Positions 1 through 10,170 of a stretch of DNA of 64,000 nucleotides are shown piece after piece. Made by a program: the position numbers and the translations under genes. This DNA is from Wurfbainia villosa. Taxonomy: Eukaryota > Streptophyta > Magnoliopsida > Zingiberales > Zingiberaceae. The notes beneath the pieces were generated by a model. It had not been told where the DNA came from, searched no databases, and was given only the letters and a program-made list of their open reading frames with translations. The stretch lies in contig CM046000.1 in the NCBI GenBank assembly GCA_025175895.1, positions 96,580,753 to 96,644,752 on the forward strand, read 5' to 3'. Position 1 is the first letter of the stretch, and every line of letters starts with the position of its first letter.

Positions 1-630
1 GCACCTCATCCTTGAGTTGTGGCACAAGGTGGTTGGATGAAGCACCTCATCCTTGAGTTGGCGCAAAGGATGTGGATGAGCAAGACTTGTGTGATAAGAA
101 CCTCACCTTTGACACTACCTATGTCTAAATTCATAGATCAATATCCATAAATAGACATGTTCACGCCAAGCAAAAAATATAAGAAATCAAGAGCTCTCAA
201 CACGCCGTCGTAACGCCGCTACTACTACTCACATTTGCTACGACGAAGTGCCGCCGACAACGAAAGCTACATCTTCTACTTATAAGAGTTGTCGGTATAT
301 TTATTTAAGTTCTACTTCTTTAAATTGTCTTTGTGCTTTAATCGTAACAAGGAAAGGGGGAGTGTCCCTTTGCCTTGATTTCTTTTTGTGATCGTTGCTC
401 CTACTTCCAACGAGGAGGAGTGGTTTTAGTGAATTGCCCTCCGTACGTGATCAAGGATCACTAGGGCCGTGGATTAGCAATCGAAAGATTGTGAACCACG
501 TAAAAATATCTTGTCTACTTTATATTTCCGCTGTGCACTCTCTACTTGCTTTTTACTTATTGCAAAAGTTTTTTTTAACGACACCGTATCGCTATTCACC
601 CCCCCCTCTAGCGACACTTTCGATCCAACA
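1..630 (+). mobile_element. 3' part of a Sirevirus-like LTR, cut by window edge
   Basis: The right end has the terminal signature seen in all LTRs of this window: GCTATTCACCCC near 591, a C run, CTCTAGC and a final CCAACA at 625-630. No primer-binding site follows, so it is either a 3' LTR of an element lying to the left or a solo LTR; the left end is outside the window. At 468-500 it carries the conserved hairpin CGTGG...CCACG, here with an inner stem CAATC-GAAA-GATTG. The wording around that hairpin (GTGGATTAGC) is closest to family B. The short ORFs here are not credible genes. Confidence 0.75.
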
Positions 631-789
631 GGTGAGAGACCCCCGCACTGCCCATCACTAGAAACTCACCCCATGCAGCCTGTGGGCACGCAATGGGCAT
701 AGCTGACCTAGCAGGGGGCCTCTCACCATGCATCAAGGCCCTCGTTGGTGCACGGGTATGCCCCAACAGGGGCCATCCTTGGTCGTTAG
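631..789. other. Unassigned spacer between two LTRs
   Basis: GC-richer than its surroundings. No gene, primer site or polypurine tract is visible. It ends with GTTAG, which is the left target-site duplication of the solo LTR that follows. Confidence 0.4.
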
Positions 790-2239
790 TGTTGGTACAA
801 TTGGCTCAGGTCACGATTGACCAGACTCAAGTTTGACTCGAGTGATGTTTTGATGTTTGACATAGTATGTTTGACAAAGTGAGTTGACATTGATGTTTGA
901 CATTAATGTCGGTTATGATTAACCGGACTCGAGTTTGACTCGAGGGAGATTTTAATGGTTGACTAGGGTTGACCATGTGATTATGGTAAAGTCCAAGTCA
1001 TGGGTACTTGGCATGTAAAGTCCAAGTGGGACACTTGGCATTGGGAAAGTCCAAGGGGGGCACATGGCAAGGAAAAGTCCAAGCATGGGTCTTGGCATGG
1101 AAAGTCCAACATGAGTTGGCAAGGGAAAGTCCAAGCTTGAGTCTTGGCATTTGAAAAGTCCAAGGAGTTTGATATTGGCGGCGTAAAGTCCAAGCGGGAG
1201 TCTTGGCAGCATAAGTCCAATGGATTGGCGGCGTAAAGTCCAAGCGAAGTCTTGGCGGTGTAAGTCCAATGTGCCTTGGTGGTGTAGACACCGTTAGCAT
1301 GACATAGCCGATGGAAGCACCTGAAGGCAAGCGCGATGGATGAACAAGTCATGGATGACTTGGAGGGATCCGAGAGGCGTGAGACTGATGGAGGTGACTA
1401 GAAGGCTTAGGTCTAGGCTAAGGGTGGTCTAGCAAGTATGGGGACACCATACTTGGGTTAAAACCTCATTCAGGTCGCACCGATCGGCGCTGACCGCCGG
1501 AATCGACTAGAGCTCGACCGCCATTTAGGCTGAAATTGTTTTTAAATGATCGCTCATTGAGCAATGATTGAGTCGCAAGTACGCCGTTCAGTCCGGCCGA
1601 TTATGGGTTGGGCCAATCGCCAATGTTGGTAGTCGACTGGTGAGAGTCTCGTTGGAACTTTTCCAATGTGGATTGAGCAGTTGTCTCACAAATAATGTTG
1701 GCATTGGGGTTTATGGCATCTAGCGAAAATCCAAAGACGACGCACTAGTAAAAGCAACATAGTAATACGTAACTGCAGCGATTTTCTTGGGCAAAATTGA
1801 AGGGGAGAGTTGGTGTTTTCCAGTCCTTCAAAGATAGTTCAAGGAAATCAAAGATCAAGCAATCAAAAGCTCTTGTAAAGTGTTTTTCCTTTACTTGCAT
1901 TGTATTTCATTATCGTATTTTCTTGTATCTATTTGTTTATTGTTGTAAACAATTGTAAGAGGTTTCTCCACCTCCAACTTGTGTCGAGAAGGAGTTAGTT
2001 TTGATTAGTGAGTGTGTGTGCATCACTAGAGCTCTTTAGAGCTCGGTCCGTGGAGTAGAAACCGTTCGGTTCTGAACCACGTTATATGATTGTGTAGTGC
2101 TTGTGTTTGTGTTGTATTTGTTTTATTATTTCTATTTCCACTGCGCTAACACAATTTGTAGACAAGCACGCAACAAATTCCGTCAATGTATGAGCACGAC
2201 GCTATTCACCCCCCTCTAGCGTTCAAACGATCCCCAACA
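790..2239 (+). mobile_element. Solo LTR, family A, TSD GTTAG
   Basis: Starts TGTTGG and ends CCAACA, and is flanked on both sides by GTTAG (785-789 and 2240-2244). There is no primer site or internal region, so this is a solo LTR left after LTR-LTR recombination. In order it holds an LTR start partly repeated at about 905-945, the CCAAG/CTTGG hairpin-unit array (about 975-1290), a zone at 1480-1620 where the usual CAGTCGACTG palindromes are replaced by other CG-rich words, and the R/U5 part with the two-tier hairpin at 2049-2081. No clear TATA box remains at the place where sister LTRs have one. Confidence 0.92.
975..1290. repeat. Array of AGTCCAAG...CTTGGCA hairpin units
   Basis: About eleven degenerate units of 21-31 bp. 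Most contain a small inverted repeat such as CCAAG...CTTGG, CCAACATG...GTTGG or CCAATGGATTGG, followed by a spacer (CATGG, CAAGGGA or CGGCGTA) and the next AAGTCC. The same array recurs in every family A and C LTR. The three overlapping minus-strand reading frames across it come from the repeat and are not genes. Confidence 0.9.
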
Positions 2240-2244
2240 GTTAG

Positions 2245-2289
2245 ACATGCAACGGTCGGCACCGGCCCGCTTGGATCGATGCCACCATC
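2245..2289. other. Short flank between solo LTR and minisatellite
   Basis: Nothing recognisable; it directly follows the right TSD of the solo LTR. Confidence 0.3.
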
Positions 2290-2965
2290 GGAGTCGATGG
2301 TTCATCGAGCTAGATTCGGAGATCCACCACTGAATCTATGTAGATCCGGCGTAGATCACCGGATCTGCACATATAGGGAAATCCACCATCGAATCTACAC
2401 AGATTGTCAGATCTATGCAAATCGCCGAATCTGCACATATCCGACAATCCACAACCCGATCTGCATAGATCTGGCGATCCACTATCGAATCTGTTCAGAT
2501 CATCGGATCTGCGCATATCGCTGGATCTGCGCAGATCGCCGGATATGTGCAGATCCAGTGATCCGCCATCAGATTTGAGCAGATCCGATGATCCTCCATC
2601 GAATCTGCATAGATCTGGGAATCTGCCATCGGATTTGAGCAGATCCAATGATCCTCCATCGGATCTGCATAGATCCGACGATCCACCATCGGATCTTCAT
2701 AGATCTGACGATTCGACGTCGGATCTGTGTATATCCGATGATCCATCGTCAGATCTGTGTAGATCTGATGATCCATCGTCAGATCTGTGTAGATTCATCA
2801 TTGGATCTGCCCATATCCGATGATCTGCCGTCAGATCTATGTAGATCCAAAGATTCACCATCAAATCTAGTTAAATTCGGCGATCCGCCATTGGATCCGA
2901 TGATCCACCGGCGGATCTGACGATCTATCGCCAAATTTGCACAGATCCGACGATCCACCGCCATA
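2290..2965. repeat. 30-bp minisatellite built on GATCC/GATCTG words
   Basis: About 22 degenerate 30-bp units that read roughly GATCCGATGATCC-NCCATCGGATCTG-CATA, most regular between 2550 and 2790. Because 30 is a multiple of three, several frames on both strands stay open and give ten-residue protein repeats (for example DDPPSDLHRS). These frames have no independent support as genes. The array is rich in GATC. Confidence 0.9.
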
Positions 2966-3574
2966 TTTAGAGAGAGGGAAGAGGTTGAAGATGTACCGAC
3001 AGCAATCCATTCATTTTTTGATGGTGGATAGCCATATTTAGAGAGAGAGAGAGTAGAGAGAGAGAAGGCGGAGGGGGTCGTGAACGAGGAAAGGGGAGGT
3101 TGGAAATTAAAGAATAGTTTGTGACGAAAGTTTTTTATTACAGAATTAGTTGCAAATTTGCTACGAATTTTATATTGGTCCTAGATTTTGAGACGAATTT
3201 AACTTTCGTCGCAAAATCTACGACGAATTTAAAATTCATCGTAGATTCTGCAATCAAAAATTAATTCATCATAATTTTGAAGCAAAATTTACGACGAATT
3301 GAATTTTCGCCACAAAATCTATGACTAATTTAATTTTTCATCGCAGATTTGATGACGAAAATTATATTTGTCACAAATATTGCGACGGATATAGCGACAA
3401 ATTTTTTTGTTGTAAAATCTTCGACAAATTTATAATTTGTTGCTAAATTTGTGATAAATTATTTTTTTTTTTGCAAAACTCATTGTTGATTTGTGACAAC
3501 TTTGATTTTGTGACAAAAATCGTTCAAGATTAGCAACAAATAAATTTCGTCGCTAAAACATTTTTTTTGTAGTG
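2966..3574. mobile_element. CACTA-like transposon end with GACGAA subterminal repeats
   Basis: The right edge reads ...TTTTTTTTGTAGTG (3561-3574), the reverse complement of the CACTACAAAAAA terminus typical of plant CACTA transposons. Inside it lie many copies of GACGAATTT and its complement AAATTCGTC, as expected of CACTA subterminal repeats. No matching CACTACAA start is visible to the left, and a GA-rich low-complexity patch (3030-3080) and the minisatellite adjoin it. It is therefore a fragment, or an element whose left end has diverged. No transposase coding sequence is present. Confidence 0.6.
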
Positions 3575-3577
3575 TAT

Positions 3578-3984
3578 GAATTCTAACTGCTCTTTCTAGC
3601 CTAGAAAAGTCATACAAATATAGAACAGAAATAAAATAAATATAAATGCAATCATATCAATTGCTAGATCTAGATGTTTATATAGTTTGAAACCCTCATT
3701 TTTTAGCTCACAGCTCATGGTTCGTTAATGGATCACCTTTGAAAAGTTACTATCTTTCACCTTGGCAGTGAAATACTAGAGGTTGAGAAACCCACTCAAC
3801 TCTATTTTCATTGGCCTTCACATCACCACTTTGCATCATAATTTTCATTCTTAACTTGTTGTTACTTGATCTTGTTGATCAATTGCCTTCTTTATCACTT
3901 CGTTCCGAATCTACCAACAACTAAGTCAATTAGTTTCCACTGTCAATTGATTGGGGATTATAACCCTTAGGTCATCCGATTATT
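3578..3984. other. AT-rich sequence with no recognised feature
   Basis: No long ORF, RNA gene or repeat boundary is visible. It separates the CACTA-like end from the start of recognisable family A internal sequence. Confidence 0.3.
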
Positions 3985-5366
3985 GATGATTTATGCCATA
4001 ATCATCATTCATGCATTTAAGTTATTTGAAATTGATTTAAGGACTATGGCATGATTTGAAATCCCATGTATAAGAGAATCAAATAGTATTGCCTAGAAAA
4101 ATACATGAGACTTTAGATTAGGAAGAACAAAACTCACATCTCATATCAAATTGACATGTGTGTGTATTGATACACCCTAGACACATGTGAGATGTTAGGA
4201 AAATGAGTTAAGTTCAAGGTGCATAGTTTTTGCATCTAGATGAACTCAAACTCATTTCAATCAAATGATGGATCATGGAGAAAGCTAATGTGCAAGTCAT
4301 GTGCATTGAGCCCATAGATCATGGTCCAATATAAGGTTTTAAAAAACATTTCAAAATTATTTTGAAAAACTTTGGTGTAGTCTATCTTTTAATAGAAGTC
4401 ATCATTGATGAAGTTGATACAAAATAAGTCAAAAGCATTGAAGTTATCAATAGTTTTGAACTTTGTATCATTCTCACTATTTAATGGGTATTTTATTTTT
4501 CAAATATTTTTCACCCATTATAATTGATATAAGTATTATACATATGAATTTTCATGATTTTTTGAATTATGTATAATTACTTATGCTTTTCGAAATTTAG
4601 ATTCTGAATAGTGAAGAAATCAATCGACTGCCTCTTAGGACAGTCGACTGGAGTCAAGGGTAGTCGATTGGTTTCTAACTGAGTCAACTGCCAAGGCTGA
4701 TTTCGGGTAAAAAGGTTGTTTAGCCCATGTTTCAGTCATTGTAGGCTACCCTAACTGCTCCTAACCTTAGGATATACTTTGGAAAGCATTAGAATGGTGA
4801 AAATCCATTAGATATGGATTAAGAGAGTTGTTTGGGTGATGTATCAAATTTTAAGGTGTGTAAAAGTTCAAGTTTGAACTTTTTCTCTTAATTTTGATGG
4901 TTTAGTGTTCCTATAGGCTTAGGGACTCTCCAAGGACATTGTTAGTGCAATAGTCAAGGGGGAGTAAGCCTTTAGGAGGAGGTTATCCATCATGGGATGA
5001 TGGATGTGTATTCCTCAAAGGGGGAGACATGAAGGGTTTTGGAAACCTTCATTGTGCTCACCAAAGGAGGAGAATTTGAGAAGTGAGGATTGCCTCTCAT
5101 TTAGTGATATGGGACTTATCACTAGGAAGAGTGAAGGCATCCTAGATGTTTTTGGACCAAAGGAGAGAGTGTAAGATCTCATTGGTATATGAGACATTAA
5201 TACCCTTGGGGAGCGCCTTTTTGATATATGTCAAAAAGGGAGGAGAATTGAGATTGTCCAATTGGGAGAATTGGGAGATTTTGATTGGTTTGAGTTAGGT
5301 GGCCTAACTCAAAGGTTTTGTGGTTTAAAAGTTTTGTGGTTTTGTCAAACATCAAAAAAGGGAGAT
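3985..5366 (+). other. Non-coding 3' internal region of A4 with repeated PPT-like tracts
   Basis: No credible coding frame. It aligns by eye with the opposite-strand regions 28048-29500 and 53826-55300 and with 42900-44239. CAGTCGACTG-type words sit at 4620-4690. From about 4950 to the LTR, purine tracts of the type AAGGGGGAG or AAAGGGAG appear at least five times (near 4954, 5023, 5065, 5158 and 5237) before the final PPT. Clusters of PPTs are a recorded Sirevirus trait (from memory). Confidence 0.75.
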
Positions 5367-6254
5367 TGTTAGTGCAATTGGCCCAGGTCATGATTGACCA
5401 GACTCGAGTTTGACTCGAGCGATATTTTTATGTTCGACAGAACGTATGATAATGTGATTGTCATGGGAAGTCCAAGTCTTGAGTACTTGACATGGAAAGT
5501 CCAAGCATGGGTCTTGGCAATGGAAAAGTCCAAGCATAGGTCTTGCCATTTGGAAATTCCAACATGGAGTTGGCATGGAAAGTCCAAGGGTGTAGTCTTG
5601 ACCACGTAAGGCCAAGTGTATAGTCTTAGCAATGAAAGTCCAAGTCATGGGTACTTGGCAATTAGGAAGTCCGAGGGTATGATATTGGCACCGTAAAGTC
5701 CAAGCGTGTGTCTTGACAGCGTAAGCCCAAATGTACTTTGGCAGTGTAGACCATCTTAGCATGATAATAGCTGATGGAAGGGCCTGAAGGCTAGCGTATG
5801 AATGAACAAATCATGGATGACTTGGAGGAATCTGATAGGCGTGAGGCTAATGGAGATGACCAGAAGGCTTAGGTCTAGGCTAAGGGTGGTCTAGCAAGTA
5901 TGAGGGCATCATACTTGGGTTAAGACCTCATGTTTGAGGTATATCAATCGACTGGAGTTATGGACCAGTCGACTAGTTGAGGGTTTTGACACTTGACAAC
6001 CTAGTCGACACTGAGCAGTCGACTGGGGTTATGATCAGTCGACTGGCAGGAGTCAACTGATGCTAGACTGCGGCCAAGTGACCTTAGTAGTCGACTACCA
6101 TCATTGATAATCGACTGATGTGGAGCAGTCGACTACCATGGATGGCAGTCGAGTGATGGATGCGGCCATAGAAGTGAGGAAGGCTCGACCATAGCCTCGA
6201 CTGCTATGCATCAGTCGATTGCTAGAGTTTGGCAGTCGATTGATGGGTTAGCCC

Positions 6255-7493
6255 TATTGGTGCAATAATGCCCCAAGCATTTATATGTTTTGATGTTTGG
6301 ATAATCATTTAAGTTAGGCAATATTTGTGATCAAATTGTGAACATGTTTAAGTGACAGAAAAATCTAGTATGAAGACTTGGTAAAAGAAAAGTCCAAGTG
6401 TGATCTTGGCAAGAGAAGTCCAAGGAAAGGTCTTGGCAGCATAAGTCCAAGCATGTAGTCTTGGCGACGTAAAGTCTAAATAGACCTTGGCAAAGGAAGT
6501 CCAAAGGCAAGTCTTGGCAGTGTAAGTCCAAGCATGTAGTCTTGGCGGCGTAAAGTCCAAGTGTACTTTGGCAAAGAGAAACCCAAGACATGACGAAACC
6601 AAATGAATCTCTTGGAAGAAAGTGTAAAGAATGAACAAGTCATAGACTCGGAGGGATCCTGGAGGCGCAAGGCTAAAGGAAGAGCTAGAAGGTTGAGTCT
6701 AGGTCTAGGGAGTCAATTCAAGTATGAATTACTCATACTTGACGAATGTCAGTCGACTGATACATAGTAGAAGTCGACTGATATGATACTCGACTAATGC
6801 AGCTGAGAAAATAAGGCATCAGTCGATTGCCTAGGTTTGGCAGTCGACTGATGATGCCATCAGTCGACTACCAAAGCTAGGCAGTCGACTGATCAAGTTG
6901 GCATCGGGCATAGAATGGAGTCAGACTCGACTCCTCGCGGGGATCACTCAACTGATCGCTTCATCAGTCGACTGATGAAGTGATCAGTCGATTGATCAGT
7001 CTGCCGTTGGAAATGGCGGTTGTGAATCCCCACGGATCCGTCTTGTCAAAAGTTGTTAGTTGTGGCGGCAGTCAACTGATGGAGACCATCAGTCGACTGA
7101 TCGAGGCTCAATGGGAAAAACATGGGGCATGGGGGTGCTTGAAGAGGCTAGTGCTTATCTTCCAACTTTGCTCTCAAACTCCCCACGAATTTCTAAGCTT
7201 TCTAAAAGACTTAAATCCTCCTCTTCTCTAAACTTCATCTTCATCAATTGTAAAGAAGAGGCGAGTGTTTGTAAAGAAAGCTTTCTTAGTGGAGATTCAT
7301 TGGATTGATCCACCTTAAGGATCGCCATGGAGTAGGAGCTTAATCTCCAACCACATAAAAGCTCTCTTGTTATCGATTGTTTGTTTGTTTCTTAATTTCT
7401 ATTAGTTTCTTATTTTTCTTCCGCTAACCTTGCTTGTAGAAACGAAAAGAGGCTATTCACCCCCCCCCTCTATCCTTCCAAGGATCCCCAATA
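6255..7493 (+). mobile_element. 5' LTR of element C, TA...TA termini, TATA box lost
   Basis: Begins TATTGG and ends CCAATA, whereas the 3' LTR of the same insertion begins TGTTGG and ends CCAACA. Hairpin units lie at 6375-6590 and palindromes at 6745-7110. At about 7118-7125 the stretch carrying TATAAAAA in the 3' LTR is missing, so the promoter appears deleted. The R/U5 hairpin is kept near 7329-7356 (GGAG...CTCC). Confidence 0.9.
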
Positions 7494-7495
7494 AG

Positions 7496-7507
7496 TGGTA
7501 TCAGAGC
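7496..7507 (+). promoter_or_regulatory. Primer-binding site of element C (tRNA-iMet type)
   Basis: TGGTATCAGAGC, two bases after the LTR end. This is the standard plant copia primer site complementary to the 3' end of initiator methionine tRNA. Confidence 0.93.
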
Positions 7508-7547
7508 TCGGATCGCATCGGAAGATCTAACCATCAATCGGAGCACA

Positions 7548-9166
7548 ATAGCATTTCAAGAGGGGTATAGCACGGCGAGGCCTCCATTCTTCGACGGCAA
7601 CGATTTCGGCTATTGGAAAGGTAGGATGGAATACTACCTTATGAACGATATTGATAATTGGTTTAGTATTATAGATGGATTCGAGAAGTCGGTTGACGAA
7701 TTTGGAGCGCCAATACCAACAAAGGATTGGACAAGAGAGATGGCAAAACAGGCACAAGCAAATGCAAAAGCAACGACCACACTCCAATGTGGTCTATCAA
7801 AGGAGCAATTATCCAAAGTCGGCCCCTTCAACTCCGCTAAAGAGCTTTGGGAGAAGCTCATCGAATTGAATTAAGGATCAAAGGAGATGAGGAGGGCCAA
7901 GAGGGACCTCTTGATAGGCCAACTCCAAAGCTTTGCCATGAAGACCAACGAGACCGTGAGCCAAATGCACGGTCGCTTCAAGGAGGTAGTCAACGGACTA
8001 CATGTGATAGGTGAAAAGGTAGAAAACCGAGACCTTGTGAGGTATATTCTTCAAGCTTTCCCTAGAACAACTTTATGAGCATCAATGGTAGATGCTTATA
8101 AGTTGTCTAGGGACCTTTCATTAGTTAAACTAGATGAACTTTTTTGTGAATTCGAGTTGCATGGGCAAGCTAACACTTCATCCAAGGAGAAAGGTGTAGA
8201 TCTTTTTGTAAGTAAGAAGGATAAGAAGAATAAGGAGAAGAAAGAAGTCTCTTCTTCATCCGAATCCGAGGAGGAGCCATCTAGTAGTGATGAAGAGCTA
8301 TCGGTAAGTGAGGTGGCTCACTATGTAAAGAAGTTTGGTGGGAGGTCAAGGAAACTCACCAAGAAGGATGTGAGAAGGATGTTTCAATCCTCCAAAGGTA
8401 AAAATTCTAGTAGTTCAATTTATACTCCTAATGTTATTTGTTATGGTTGCAACAAGAAAGGGCACATCAAGCCAAATTGCCCGGACTAAAGAAGAAGGAG
8501 GAGAAGGAAAAGAAGAAGAAGCAAAAGAAGGAGAAGAAGAAGGAGGCCATGGTAGCCCAAACGTGGGATATACAAAGCTTGGATGATACATCGGATGATG
8601 ATGAGCTTTGCCACGTCACCCACAACCTTGCACTTATGGCCATGGAGGATGAAGTCGGAAGCTCAAGTGAAGAGTCATCCTCCTCAAGTGATGAATCGTC
8701 CTCTAATGATGATGAGGTAAAAGACTCTCCTAGGATAGAATTGCTTTATAAAACTATTGCATGTCTTCAAAACACTTTAAATAGATCAAAATCTAGGATT
8801 AAGGACTTAAAAGTAGAAATTAGGAAAATTAGAGATGTAGAACCTTATTGTGTTGATGCATGTTCACTTAGGAATGAAAATGATGAACTAAGAAAAGAAA
8901 TAAGTGAACTAAGAGCATGCTTAGAAAAATTTACAAATGGCTCCAAATACCTAGATATGATAATTAAGGATCAAAGGGCTATTTACAACAAGGCCGGAAT
9001 AGGATATAGGCCTAAGGAGAAAGAAGTAGCCTTTACCTCCCTTGTTAGTAGAAAATCAACCATTAGGAGCAAGGTTAGAAAGGCATGGGTTCCTAAGAGC
9101 TATATAGTTAATGCTACCGGTCCTAAGATTTGGGTGCCTAAGACTTGTATTTTTCATGTTGTTTAG
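7548..9166 (+). pseudogene. gag: gag of element C, disrupted
   Basis: Capsid-like Gag of a copia element. The expected start appears as ATA at 7548-7550, followed in frame by AFQEGYS, so the ATG seems mutated. The frame then gives the YWKGRMEYYL motif near residue 27, a UBN2-type gag domain (AKELWEKL, then the RDLL...QMHGRFKEV half), a Lys/Ser/Glu-rich stretch, and one CCHC knuckle (CYGCNKKGHIKPNC, about 8436-8480). Lesions: TAA at 7872, TGA at 8076 and a one-base frameshift near 8485. It continues in the second frame through an acidic Ser-rich and coiled-coil-like part to the WVPK motif and a TAG at 9164-9166, exactly at the gag/protease boundary. Family known; non-functional as read. Confidence 0.88.
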
Positions 9167-9480
9167 GTAGGAAGACCAAGCTTGTGGATTGTTGATAGTG
9201 GTTGCTCAAAACACATGACCGGTGATGAGAAAAAATTCTCAACAATCAACCATATTAGTAAGGGGAAAGTGTCTTTTGGAAATAGTGGAAAACTTAAAAT
9301 TCTAGGAAAAGACACAATTGAGGTATCCTCAAATCTTGCCATTCATAAAGTACTATTAGTTGAAAACATGAATTTTTAACTTGCTTAGTGTAAGTCAATT
9401 ATGTGATGCAAATTTTGATGTTCAAATTGACTCTTCTAAATGCCTTATAAGACATAAGAAATTAAATGATTGCATGTTAG
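9167..9480 (+). pseudogene. pol: Aspartic protease region of element C
   Basis: Directly after the TAG, in the same frame, comes WIVDSGCSKHMTGD, the copia protease active site (D-S-G, with the usual C and H-M-T-G context). The frame breaks near 9377 inside the motif that normally reads NLLSVSQLC, which continues in a neighbouring frame. The enzyme would process Gag-Pol in the virus-like particle. It is broken here. Confidence 0.88.
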
Positions 9481-10170
9481 TTTGATGTAGGAAATCAAAT
9501 ATCTATTATGTTGATTTATCATATGGCACTAATATTTTCCCTAAGTGTCTCATGGCAAAAGAAGAAGAGAGTTGGCTATGACATAGGAGATTAGGGCATA
9601 CCAACATGAAGAACATAGCCAAAGTATCTAAATTGAAGCTAGTGAAGGGATTGCCAAAAGTGAAGTACATGAAGAATAAGATGTGTGATGCATGCCAAGA
9701 AGGGAAACAATCAAGGTCATCACACAAGGGTAAAAATTTAATTAGTACTTCATTACCTTTAGAACTCATTCATTTAGATTTATTTGATTGTCATAGTACT
9801 CCTTCATTAAATGGTAGCAAATATTGCTTAGTTATAGTAGATGATTTTTCTAGATATACTTGGGTGTATTTCATGAAACATAAGGACAATACCCTAGAAG
9901 CAATCATAGGCTTTAGCAAAATAATAGAGAATGAGAGAAGTCTCAAAATCAACCGGATCCGTAGTGATCACGGTGAAGAATTTGAGAATTCTAATTTCTC
10001 TAAATTTTTCTTAGAAAAGGGTACAAGCACGAATTATTTTGTTCTAGAACACCTCAACAAAATGGGATAGTGGAACAGAAAAATCGTCCCCTACAAGAAG
10101 CCGCTAGGACTATGCTTAATGCATATTCATTACCTAGCTACTTGTGGGTGGAAGCGGTTAATACCACTTG
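9481..10170 (+). pseudogene. pol: Integrase region of element C
   Basis: The pre-integrase zinc region is visible: HRRLGH, then CDACQEGKQSR at about 9690-9720, with a TGA (9578-9580) where a Trp is expected just before HRRLGH. The core domain follows, with the first Asp in LIHLDLFD, the second in RSDHGEEF, and the Glu in NGIVEQKNR across a frameshift near 10045. The D-D-E set is thus present but split over two frames. Integrases of this family insert cDNA with 5-bp target duplications, matching the TSDs here. Confidence 0.88.

Noticed and set aside
952..1352. Overlapping minus-strand ORFs of 105-123 aa rich in LGL, DF and AAKT words (similar ones at 11665, 20583, 27491, 32734, 53412, 58510)
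   Set aside because: They are translations of the hairpin-unit array in LTRs, occur in several frames at once and lack any codon or domain support.
2186..2964. ORFs of 60-139 aa on both strands over the GATCC repeat
   Set aside because: Artefacts of a 30-bp tandem repeat whose length is a multiple of three.
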